From contig NZ_CP018870.1 in the NCBI RefSeq assembly GCF_001941845.1, forward strand, positions 1,116,001 through 1,180,000: a stretch of DNA of 64,000 bases, in the 5' to 3' direction. The notes below the pieces were generated by a model, which ran no database searches, was not told the origin of the DNA, and saw nothing but the letters and a program-made list of their open reading frames with translations. This DNA is from Streptomyces sp. TN58. Lineage in GTDB: Bacteria; Actinomycetota; Actinomycetes; Streptomycetales; Streptomycetaceae. Position 1 is the first letter of the stretch; every line of letters starts with the position of its first letter. Of this stretch, positions 53,101 through 62,033 are shown piece by piece. The position numbers and the translations under genes are program-made.

Positions 53101-56100
53101 TGCGCTGACGGAGCTCGCCTCCCGAACCCTGGTTCTCAAGGGCGCCAGCGGCTGCGCGCAGACGCCCACAGCCGCGAACACGGTCGGTGACACGCGCGCC
53201 TACTTCGACGGCAAACCCCTCGGACAGACGGGCACGACCGCCGACCAGACCGGCACCGAGGTCCTGGAGAAGTACGACGCCTCCGGTCAGCCGGTCTACC
53301 GGCTGAACATCACCTCCACCTACGACGTCTACGGACGCCTGACCACCAGCACCAATCAGCTCCGCAAGGACGCCGCCCACCCGGACGGCGCTGTCAACAA
53401 GACCGAGTACAAGTCCCTGCCCAACGCTCTGCCGTACGAGGTCACCCACACCAACCCCCTCGGCTGGAAGACCACCACCACCCTCGACACCGGCCGCGCG
53501 CTGCCGATGAAGACCACCGACGAAAACGGCCACGTCGCCGAACGCGGCTACGACTCCCTCGGCCGGGTCGTCACCATCTGGCAGCCGGGGCAGGACCGGA
53601 CCGTCGATCCGCCGGTCCGCAAGTTCTCATACAGCATGAACGGCGCCAACGCGCCCACGACCGTTCTGAGCCAGACGCTCATGAACGACAACTCGTACAT
53701 CAACAGCTACACCATCTACGACGGCCTCGGCCGCGTCCGCCAGACCCAGGCCCACACCCCTTCCGGCGCCTACGGCCGGATGATCACCGACGCCCTGTTC
53801 GACTCGCACGGCCGCCAGGTCAAGACCAGCGCGCCGTACTACAACGACCAGGCTGCCCCCGGTGGCGCCCTGTTCCTGCCCAACGGCGGAGTCAACCCCG
53901 ACAGCAAGATCCCGGCGCAGACCGTCTCCGTCTTCGACGGCCTCGGCCGCCCCACCGCCTCCGTCTTCCAGTCCTACGGCATCGAGCAGTGGCGCTCGAA
54001 AACCGAATACCCCGGGGCCGACGAGGTCCGCTCGATCCCGCCCGCAGGTGGCTACGCCACGACACGCATCAGCAACGGCACCACCTCGCTCCTGCGCCAG
54101 TACAAGAGCAACACCCCCACTGGTGACTACGACGAGACCCTGTACGAGGTCAACACCCAGGGCCAGGAACTGCGGCGCAAGGACTCCGCGGGCAACGAGT
54201 GGACCTTCGCCTACGACCTCCTCGGTCGCACGGTGAAGACCACCGACCCGGACTCGGGCACGGCCGAGACGGTTTACGACGACGCCAAGAACCTCGTCAC
54301 CGTCACCGACGCCCGCGGCAAGAGCGCGACCACCGTCAGCGACCTCCTCGGCCGCACCGTTGCGACGTACGAGGGCAAGGTCGTCGACCCGACCAAGCAG
54401 GTCGGCGGCTTCACCTACGACACCCTGCCCAAGGCCCTCGGCAAGCCGGCCACCACCACCCGCTACGTGGGCGGCAAGTCCGGCGCCGAGTACAAGACCG
54501 AAGTCACCGGCTACGACAACGGCTACCGGCCTCTCGGCACCAAGGTCACCATCCCCGCCAACGAAAAGCAGCTCGCCGGCACCTACGAAACGAAGAACAC
54601 CTACGACAAGTACGGGCAGCTGCAGACGACCGACCTGCCGGCCATCACCGCTGCCGGCCTGGCCGCTGAAACGCTGACGTTCAACTACAACATCGCGGGC
54701 AGCTTCACTTCCCTCGACGGCACGATCAACTCGGTGATCACGCCGTACGTCGTGAACATGCGCTACGACCCCTACGGCCGTGCCATCCGCACCACCATCG
54801 GCGGCACCGGCAAGCAGGTCGTCTCGACGATCGACTACGACCAGGCCACCGGCCGGCCCGTCCGCTCCACCCTGGACAAGCAGACCGCAACGCGGGCCAG
54901 CGTCGACGCCGTCGACTACACCTACAACCGGGTCGGGCAGCTGACCTCGATCAGCAACACCCAGGACGGCGCGAGCCGGGACCTGCAGTGCTTCACCCAC
55001 GACTACCTCGGCCGTCTCACCCAGGCGTGGACCGACACCGGTACCACCACGACGGCGCCGCAGCCGAGCGTCCGTGGTATCGGCGGCTGCGGCAACAGCA
55101 CCGCACCCGCCTTCGACGGTGCGGGTAAGCCGAGCGTGGGTGGTCCGGCCCCGTACTGGCATCAGTACGAGTACGACAAGATCGGCAACCGCACCAAGCT
55201 GGTGAAGAAGGACGTCACCGGCAACTCGGCCAAGGACACGACGGTCACCCAGACCTTCGGCACCGGCCCCAACGCCCCGTCCTCGGACCCGAAGACCGGT
55301 GGCGGCACCGGCGGCCCGCACGCCCTGATGAAGTCCACCGAGACCAGCGCGACCGGCACCAAGGTCACCTCCTACACCTACGACGCGGGCGGCAACACCG
55401 CCTCCATCACCAGCACACCGGGCACCAAGACCCTGACCTGGAACGACCAGGGCAAGCTCGACAAGATCACCGGAACCGGTGAGAGCGCCGGCACCAGCTA
55501 CCTCTACGACACCGGCGGCAACCAGCTCATCCGCCGCGATCCGGGCAAGACCACGCTCAACCTCGGCACCGACCAGATCACCCTGGACACCGCCACCGGC
55601 AAGGTCTCCAACGTCCGCACCTACGGCGCCCCCGGCGGCCTGTCCATCACCCGCACCACCACCGCGGGAACGTCCAACCTCACCTACCAGTCCTCCGACC
55701 ACCACGGCACCAACGGCGTCCAGTTCAACGCCGCCGACCTCAACCACGTCCGTCGCCCCGCCGACCCCTTCGGCAACGAACGCGGCACCCAGCCCGCGCC
55801 CGGTACCTGGGCGGGCGACAAGGGCTTCGTCGGCGGCACCAAGGAACAAGCCACCGGCTTCACCCTCCTCGGCGCCCGCGAATACGACCCGGCCACCGGC
55901 CGCTTCATCAGCCCCGACCCGATCATCGACCCCGGCAACCCACAGCAGTGGAACGCCTACGCCTACGCCAACAACGACCCCATCAACGCATCCGACCCCG
56001 ACGGCCTGAAGGCCTTCTGCGACAACTTCTCCTCCTGCGCCGCAAACACCCACACCGGAACAATCAGTAACGCCGCCGCATCCACGGCGGCCCACGGAAG

Positions 56101-57448
56101 CGGCGGTAGCAGCGGTTCGAGCGAGACCTCGAAGGCGCTGACCCAGGCCAACGGGGAGCTGAACAAGGCCAAGAAGCGCCGCGACGCCCTCAAGCACGCC
56201 GTCATCGACCTGGTCATGGACCTCATCGGTTACAACGACGCCCGTGACTGCTTCACCAAGGGCGACGTCATGGCCTGCATCAGCACCGCCCTCAACGCCG
56301 TCCCCGCCGGGAAGATCGCCAAGGCCCTCAAGGTCGGGATTGAGGCCTACAAGATCTACAAACAGCTCAACAAGGCCTACTCCGCCGTCGACGCCGCCGA
56401 ATCCAAGGTCAAGCGGGCCATGGAAGCCTTCACCAAGGCCAAGAAGGCCGAGGACGAAGCGTCCACAGCAGCAGCCCAAGCACGCAAATCAGCCGATGAA
56501 AAGGCATCGACAGAGACAGCAAGCGACAGCGCCGGCACGCAGTCCAAGGCAGACAGAGGCGACACCGACGCCGAGACGAGCGGCGGGGGGGCGGACGCGC
56601 GCTCCGGCGACTCAGGAGCAGCACCGGGGTGCACCAAGCAGAACAGCTTCCCCACCGGCACTCGCGTTCAGATGGCCGACGGGACGAGCAAGGCCATCGA
56701 GGACGTCGAGGTAGGCGACAAGGTCCTCGCCACCGACCCTCAGACTGGTGAGACCGCATCCAAGACGGTCACGGCGACCATCATCACCCCGGACGACAAG
56801 GAGTTCACCGACCTCACCCTCACCGACGACGCCAACCCCCGGGGCCCGCCGGCCACCCTCACCTCCACCTCCCACCACCCGCACTGGAGCGAAACCCGCC
56901 GCCAGTGGCTCGACGCCGGCAAATTCGCCCCGGGTGAGCAGCTCCGCAAGCCCGAGGGCACGACCCTCACGGTCCAAAACACCCGCAACTACCCCAACTC
57001 CGTCACCACCCACAACCTCACGGTCGACGACTTCCACACGTACTATGTGCTGGCAGAGGCTACGCCGGTCCTCGTTCACAATTGCGATCTCAGCTACGGC
57101 GAAGCCTCAGAGAAGGCGAACCAGGCGCTGGCCGCTGAGCTCGACAAAATGCATTCAACGATGTCTCGCTCCAAGATTCGTGAATTTGCAATGGGGTCCG
57201 CCGCTGTCGACCGGAAAACTGGGAACGTAGCAGTCGGCATGAAGAAGACCGGAGATGGCGCCTTCTGCGCGGAGGACATTTGTCGAGCCGATCTTGTCGC
57301 CAGAGGCGCGAATCCGGAAGACATCGTCTATAGCGTGCCGCTTCGCCCATTGAAGCGCACCCCTGCCCCTGTGTGTACGCGTTGCGAAAGTCGAACTACT
57401 CGTGATCAGTTCGCTCCTGGAACTGAATGGGAGAGTGATCTAGGGTGA
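50148..57448 (+). CDS. RHS-repeat polymorphic toxin with HINT and deaminase-type tip, frameshifted near 50490
   Basis: Gene for about 2433 residues if the frame is repaired. The TTG at 50148 follows GGGGGA. A Sec signal (VAVVAALAVVVSGLGLPAAQA) leads a Lys/Ala-rich stretch. Near 50489-50493 (GGTGG) one base is missing: adding a G joins GELPV to GKTANRSTPLSELA and the frame stays open to 57448. The middle holds many YD-type RHS repeats, then the RHS core ending TGFTLLGAREYDPATGRFISPDP. After a helical spacer, a HINT domain begins at a Cys (56630, SFPTGTRVQMADG) and ends VLVHNC (57083). The last 121 residues are the toxin: FCAEDIC (57266) and PVCTRC (57374, 57383) match the zinc/Glu motifs of YwqJ-type deaminases. 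Spliced or cleaved release is probable; the toxin's substrate is unknown. The neighbour is the immunity gene. Confidence 0.87.
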
Positions 57449-58002
57449 AATCGTCCGAAGAGTGGAATTGGGAATCCCTCACGACCCTGAGTATTCCTTC
57501 GAACCAGCTTCGACAGCATCTTGGGCGACTGCTCGGGAGTGATGCAGAGGAGCGCAACCGTGCAGGCGGGCTGCTCTACTGCGAGGTCGCTAATCAAGGG
57601 CAGCTGTACAGTGCCGCTGCCCCGTGCGTCGACATCATCGCGGAGCACGTAGGGTGCGGAGGGGGCCTTAATTCAGACTCCGTAGCCTTGCTTGAATCGA
57701 TCCTCAACGCCAGGTCTCGTGGACTCCAAGCGCTAGTTGACGGAGTCTCAGTGGATGTTGCCGAGTATTGCAGAAGAAGAATCCTTGATATCCTTCCGGA
57801 GATTCTCCAGAAGGCTGATGGGGAGGACTTTGAGCTGTTCCGAGAGGTCTGCTTTCTGATTCCTCAGCTCGCCGATTCGTCGAATGAGGTTGTTAAGTTC
57901 CTCAGTAATTCGATCTCGCGATTCGAAGGTGAATTTCGACGCGTCTCCAGTGAGGCCTTGGAAGAGGCTGAGGAAGTTCTACGCGACGGGCATATGTCCT
58001 AA
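57445..58002 (+). CDS. Putative immunity protein for the RHS deaminase toxin
   Basis: Protein of 185 residues. The GTG at 57445 overlaps the toxin stop by four bases (GTGA), so it is coupled to it. The base composition is clearly less GC-rich than the neighbours, as is the toxin tip, which suggests that the two came in together. The sequence is almost all helical (LRQHLGRLLGSDAEERNRAGGLLYCEV, then LLESILNARSRGLQALVDG), resembling HEAT-like immunity proteins. No family is recognised, so the role rests on position. A terminator follows it. Confidence 0.75.
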   Translation: MKSSEEWNWESLTTLSIPSNQLRQHLGRLLGSDAEERNRAGGLLYCEVANQGQLYSAAAPCVDIIAEHVGCGGGLNSDSVALLESILNARSRGLQALVDGVSVDVAEYCRRRILDILPEILQKADGEDFELFREVCFLIPQLADSSNEVVKFLSNSISRFEGEFRRVSSEALEEAEEVLRDGHMS

Positions 58003-58016
58003 TAGTGGCAGCAAGC

Positions 58017-58053
58017 GATAAGCCCCGCCAGGCATGTCCTGGCGGGGCTTATC
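58017..58053. terminator. Bidirectional terminator between the immunity gene and integrase
   Basis: A perfect 16-bp inverted repeat (GATAAGCCCCGCCAGG at 58017-58032 with its complement at 58038-58053) over CATGT. It separates two convergent genes. Confidence 0.88.
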
Positions 58054-58071
58054 CGTGGGGTGACGGCAGTA

Positions 58072-58089
58072 GCTGACGGCAACGTCAGC
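58072..58089. other. Inverted repeat next to the integrase 3' end (possible att region)
   Basis: GCTGACG-GCAA-CGTCAGC overlaps the integrase stop codon, beside a direct repeat TGACGGCAGTAGC/TGACGGCAACG. The attachment site of such elements usually lies at this end of int. No tRNA gene is nearby, so the site is not proven. Confidence 0.35.
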
Positions 58090-59392
58090 GGATGGGGAGA
58101 GCGCAGGGCGCCGGGTTGTCACCATCATCGGGTTGGTTGGTGGTCACGGCGGGGTTGTGGAGTGTGCGGCCGAGGAGGTCAATGGCGTCACGTTGGAGGC
58201 GGAGTCGGACGTGAGCGTAGACCGTGGCGGTGACGCCGATGTGGGCGTGACCGAGGAGTTCCTTGATCACGACGAGTTCCACGCCCTGCTCGATGAGGAG
58301 GGTGGCGGTTGAGTGCCTGAGGTCGTGGAAGCGGATACAGCGGAGCCCTGCCCGATTGAGGAGGGCTCGAAAGCTGCGATTGAGGTTCGCCGGGTCGATC
58401 GGCCCTCCTGCCGGCGTGCTGAAGACGAGGCCGTTGTCCCTCCAGCCGTCCGCTGCTACCTCTCGTTCTCGTTCCTGTGCCTCGCGGTGTTCCTTCAATG
58501 AGTGGATGCACTCGCTGGGGAGGGCGATGCGGCGTTCGGACGCGCGGGTCTTGGTGGGCAGGGCGGTCAGTCCGCCGGTCTGGGTCCGCTGAAGGGTGCG
58601 GCGAATGCTGGCAGTGCCTGTCTGGAGGTCGAGGTCTTCCCACTGGAGTCCGAGGAGTTCGCCCTTGCGGAGTCCAGTGCGGAGGGCGAGTTCGTACAGC
58701 GCGAACAGTCGGTCATTGCGGACAGCAGCGAGAAACTGGCGGGCTTCATCTGCCGTGAGCGGTTCGAACCGACGGGGGCGCGGCGTCCCCGTACGGACGT
58801 TGCGGGCGACATTGCGCGTGATCTCCTCCTCGCGGACGGCGTGCTCCAGAGCGGACTTGAGGACGGAGTGGGTGTACGCCAGCGTCAGCGGGGAGAGCCG
58901 CTTGGAGCAGCACGCTCCGGCGGCGCAGCAACGGGGCTGATCACGGCCGGCATCGATGCTGCGGGCGCAGCACTGGCAGGTGGTGCGGACCTGGTTGAGC
59001 CAGGTACGGACGTCTTTGGCGGTGAGCTTGGCGAGCTTCTTCTTACCCAGGCCGGGGACGAGGTACTGGCTGACGCACGCGGTGTAGCGGGTGTGGGTAT
59101 TCTCGCGGAGCTGGTGGACGGCGACTGCCTCCAGCCAGTACGTCAGGTACGCGCTGACGCTACCCTGCGCGGAGGGTATGGGGACGCCGCGGTTGCTGGT
59201 TGCGATCTTCTCGGTGAGCTTGGCGAGTGCGTCCTTGCGGGTGGTGCCGTAGACGCGGATGCGTTTGCGGGTGTTGCCCGGGGCGAGGACGTAGCCGGCG
59301 GCTTCCCAGCGTCCGTCCTTGCGCTGGTAGACGGTCCCGTCGCCGTTGGCGCGGACGCGGCGGGAGGGAGTGGCGTCGCGGGGTGTGGTCAT
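58085..59392 (-). CDS. int: Tyrosine recombinase integrase of the integrative element
   Basis: Phage-type integrase of 435 residues that inserts and excises the element. The ATG at 59392 shares its A with the stop of the excisionase gene. The arm-binding region is NGDGTVYQRKDGRWEAAGY; a SAM-like core-binding domain follows, with a Cys-rich insertion (CQCCARS and CCAAGACCSK). Catalytic residues are Arg in RTGLRKGELLGL (about 237), His/Arg in HDLRH (about 355), His in LGHAHIG (about 380) and Tyr in VYAHVR (about 390). All are intact, so it should be active. Such integrases belong to pSAM2-type AICEs. Confidence 0.95.
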   Translation of the reverse strand: MTTPRDATPSRRVRANGDGTVYQRKDGRWEAAGYVLAPGNTRKRIRVYGTTRKDALAKLTEKIATSNRGVPIPSAQGSVSAYLTYWLEAVAVHQLRENTHTRYTACVSQYLVPGLGKKKLAKLTAKDVRTWLNQVRTTCQCCARSIDAGRDQPRCCAAGACCSKRLSPLTLAYTHSVLKSALEHAVREEEITRNVARNVRTGTPRPRRFEPLTADEARQFLAAVRNDRLFALYELALRTGLRKGELLGLQWEDLDLQTGTASIRRTLQRTQTGGLTALPTKTRASERRIALPSECIHSLKEHREAQEREREVAADGWRDNGLVFSTPAGGPIDPANLNRSFRALLNRAGLRCIRFHDLRHSTATLLIEQGVELVVIKELLGHAHIGVTATVYAHVRLRLQRDAIDLLGRTLHNPAVTTNQPDDGDNPAPCALPIR

Positions 59393-59619
59393 CAGGCGGC
59401 GGCTTCCTGGTCGAGGCGGGTGCGGATGAAGTCGGTGAGGGCGTGAGTGGGGATGCGGCGGGCGCGGCCAAGGGTGATCGAGGCAAGCTGCTGAGTCCGG
59501 AGCAGGTCGTAGACGGCTGAGCGGCCGAGCTGGAGGCGGGCCATGACCTGGGGCACGGTCAGCAGTTCTTGCGACGCGCTCGGCGCCTGACGGGGTGCGG
59601 TGGGTGAGTACGAGGTCAT
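59392..59619 (-). CDS. xis: Excisionase-like helix-turn-helix protein
   Basis: Protein of 75 residues with an MerR/Xis-type DNA-binding domain: ELLTVPQVMARLQLGRSAVYDLLRTQQLASITLGRARRIPTHALTDFI. It should bend DNA and direct excision together with Int. Its start overlaps the repSA stop by four bases (ATGA) and its stop overlaps int by one, giving one coupled unit. Confidence 0.9.
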   Translation of the reverse strand: MTSYSPTAPRQAPSASQELLTVPQVMARLQLGRSAVYDLLRTQQLASITLGRARRIPTHALTDFIRTRLDQEAAA

Positions 59620-61064
59620 CGGCAGCCCTCTTCCGATACGAATTGCCGTTCCAGTTGCCTGCGGTGCCAGACGGCAGCAGCGAGGAGTCCGGCGCCGGGG
59701 CTGTAGCCCGAGCCGTGGTAGGCCCAGTGGCCGACGACGAGGGTTGTCGTCGGGTCGAGGTCGGGCAGGCCGGTTTGGGCACGAGCCTGCTCAGTGCGCC
59801 AGGTGCGGCGGGCGTCGCGGAGCGCGCCGAGGGTGACGGAGTAGCAGCGGGACTTGGTGGAGAAGTGGCCACGGAAGCCGAGCATGTGCGCCCACTTCCA
59901 GAGCTTGAGGGCGGCGAACTCCGGCAGCTTGCCGAGCTCCCAGCAGGTGCGGATCATCTGCCGCACGTGGCGTGCGACAGCGAGTCGGGGCAGGGGGCGG
60001 GCCTGTCCGGTGCCACTACAGGCGGTGCACGGGAGCGGGGTTCCGTGCGGCAGGAGGGTGGCGCCGCGTCCCTGGCAGGGGCGGCAGAACAGGGCGCGGT
60101 CGAGGGTGCCGGAGGCGTCGGCGGACTTGGTGGCGTACTTGGCCACGTAGGCGGCGACGGCCTGGTCGGTCAGTTCGTCGTCGGTGCCGAAGGCGGCGAT
60201 CTCGCGTACGTCGAGCTGTTCGCCCCAGGCGAGTTCGCGTTCCCCGATCGCGTCCGACACGACGGTTACACGGACGCGGGCGGCAGCAGCCCGGATGGCA
60301 TCGGCGAGCAAGGTGACGGTCGCGGACGGCGGTGGGGGCTGGGTGCTGCCGTCCGGTCCGTCGAGCCGGATGATGGCGTGGAAGTGGACCAGGCCGCGCT
60401 TCTGGTACTCGGCGACCTTGGCGAAGGAGACCCGCAGGACGGCGCGGGCGGCCTTCTGGGTGAGGCCGAGCCGGGCGGCGATCTCGCGGCGCAGGTAGAT
60501 CGCGAAGCGGGCCCACAATGCGGAGGCGTGGGCGTTGAACAGGACCGCGCCCGCGTAGTCGTAGGTCTTCGGGTTCAGGGGTGTGCCGAGCAGGGCATCC
60601 GTCGGCTCGTGGAGCTTGCCGCAGTGGCAGGGGCGGGGCCCGCCATTCGTGCTGGTGGGGCGGTTGTGGACGGGGCCGAACGAAGGGGCGGTGAGCGTGG
60701 CGAAGACGCGGGGGTGGGTGCGGACCGTGTCGGGGACGGTCTTGCCACCGGTCAGGCCGGCGCGGATGAGGTGGTAGGTGTCGGCGGCGTAGATGCGGGA
60801 GCAGGCCGGGCAGCGGGAGGAGCGGCGGTTGCCGCACGTGGTGAGCAGGGTGCCCGTGGGTTCGTCGGAAGTGGTGCACGAGCGCAGTACCTCACCGTTC
60901 GTCGTGTCGACGGTGGTGGTGTGGCCGGTCAGGCGTACGGGCTCGGTGCAGCCGCCGAGGCGTTCGATCTGCTGCTGTGCGCGGTCGAAGTCGGGCTCGT
61001 TGACGAGGTGGAGCAGGTCCCGTACGGCGGGGCTTGCCACGTGGCGCAGGTCCAGGGTGACCAT
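59616..61064 (-). CDS. repSA: RepSA-type rolling-circle replication initiator
   Basis: Replication initiator of 482 residues like RepSA of pSAM2. Zinc-binding Cys clusters (RCPACSRIY, then PCHCGK and CRPCQGRG with PCTACSGTG) suggest a metal-dependent fold. The metal-binding HUH-type motif is VHFHAIIRLDG near residue 226. The nicking Tyr probably lies in AAYVAKYATKS. It allows the excised element to replicate as a plasmid. It lies upstream of xis and int. Confidence 0.93.
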   Translation of the reverse strand: MVTLDLRHVASPAVRDLLHLVNEPDFDRAQQQIERLGGCTEPVRLTGHTTTVDTTNGEVLRSCTTSDEPTGTLLTTCGNRRSSRCPACSRIYAADTYHLIRAGLTGGKTVPDTVRTHPRVFATLTAPSFGPVHNRPTSTNGGPRPCHCGKLHEPTDALLGTPLNPKTYDYAGAVLFNAHASALWARFAIYLRREIAARLGLTQKAARAVLRVSFAKVAEYQKRGLVHFHAIIRLDGPDGSTQPPPPSATVTLLADAIRAAAARVRVTVVSDAIGERELAWGEQLDVREIAAFGTDDELTDQAVAAYVAKYATKSADASGTLDRALFCRPCQGRGATLLPHGTPLPCTACSGTGQARPLPRLAVARHVRQMIRTCWELGKLPEFAALKLWKWAHMLGFRGHFSTKSRCYSVTLGALRDARRTWRTEQARAQTGLPDLDPTTTLVVGHWAYHGSGYSPGAGLLAAAVWHRRQLERQFVSEEGCR

Positions 61065-61096
61065 GTCGGGGCGATTCCCTTCTGTCGGGGTGGGTG

Positions 61097-61147
61097 GCCC
61101 CGAGCAGCCGCCGTCCTGGCAAGGGGCGTATTGGTGCTGCTCGGGGC
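61097..61147. repeat. Inverted repeat upstream of repSA
   Basis: GCCCCGAGCAGC (61097-61108) pairs with GCTGCTCGGGGC (61136-61147) across a 27-base loop in the 147-base gap between repSA and the next gene. It could be a terminator, an attenuator or a binding site for a repressor. Confidence 0.5.
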
Positions 61148-61211
61148 ATGACGAACCGGGCCCATCGGTGGGCGTGGGGTTCAGGCGGGTGATCCGGCCT
61201 ACGGCCGGGGC

Positions 61212-61994
61212 TCAGAGCTGAGCGAGCGCGGCGGTGGCCACCGGCAGGGCGACGCCCATGCGCGTTGCCAGCTGGGCGGCGGTGATCGACGCTCCGTGGT
61301 CCGCGTCGTGGTTGTCCGCGATGTGCCGGGCTGCGTCGAGCAGTGCGGCGGGCAGGGACGGACGGGAGCCGCTTACGGCCGTCTTGGAAGCCGAGGCCGG
61401 GGCCGGTGTGGGTGCCTCGGTCACCGAGGGCACGACGGCCGGGGCCGTGGCGACGGGGAGCGGCTCAAGGGCCGGGGTGACGGGAGCGCTGGTGGCCGGT
61501 GCAGGAGCGGGTGCAGGGTCGGGCTCCGGCTCACTGACGGGGGCAAAGGTGGGGATGGACGCGGTGGTGGCCTCCACGTGCGAGGTGGGGTGGGTGGCGG
61601 TGTGGAACTGGGCCAGGAAGGCCGGGCCGACGCGGCCCCAGCCGAGGAGCAGGAGCGGGGCGACGGTGTCCAGGCAGGCCCGGCCGTAGTGACCGGTGAG
61701 CAGCGGTTCGGCGGTGTTCAGGGCGAGGGTGAGTACGCCGCACAGGTGCAGCAGGCGGGTGCCGGCCTTCAACTCGTGCGCGGGGACGCCGTGCAGGGCC
61801 AGGAACCGCAGTGCGACCAGGAGCCCGACGACGGACAGGTCCACCATGGGGGCGATCAGCGGCGCGATCGGGCGGGGAACGCCGAGCCGCGACGCGAGCG
61901 CCCAGACGTTGCCGAAGGAGAAGACGAAGGCCAGGGCCGCGATCACGGCCATGACGGCGGTCACGGTGTGGCGGGTGAATCGTTCCTCCGCCAT
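61212..61994 (-). CDS. DUF2637/Spd-type membrane protein
   Basis: Protein of 260 residues. Four hydrophobic helices occupy residues 1-120 (VTAVMAVIAALAFVFSFGNVWALASRLGV, then LIAPMVDLSVVGLLVALRFLAL, LHLCGVLTLALN and VAPLLLLGWGRVG), the DUF2637 pattern. A Pro/Ala/Val linker and a C-terminal helical region follow (AAQLATRMGVALPVATAALAQL). Such proteins in pSAM2 and other AICEs belong to the spread (spd) group that moves DNA between cells. It lies between the transfer ATPase and repSA genes. Confidence 0.88.
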   Translation of the reverse strand: MAEERFTRHTVTAVMAVIAALAFVFSFGNVWALASRLGVPRPIAPLIAPMVDLSVVGLLVALRFLALHGVPAHELKAGTRLLHLCGVLTLALNTAEPLLTGHYGRACLDTVAPLLLLGWGRVGPAFLAQFHTATHPTSHVEATTASIPTFAPVSEPEPDPAPAPAPATSAPVTPALEPLPVATAPAVVPSVTEAPTPAPASASKTAVSGSRPSLPAALLDAARHIADNHDADHGASITAAQLATRMGVALPVATAALAQL

Positions 61995-62033
61995 GTGCGG
62001 GGCCTCCTCTCAGACGCGGGATTTCAGGGGCGC

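Noticed and set aside
53627..56479. Minus-strand open frame of 950 codons rich in Gly, Val and Ala
   Set aside because: Antisense shadow of the RHS repeats, with no known motif.
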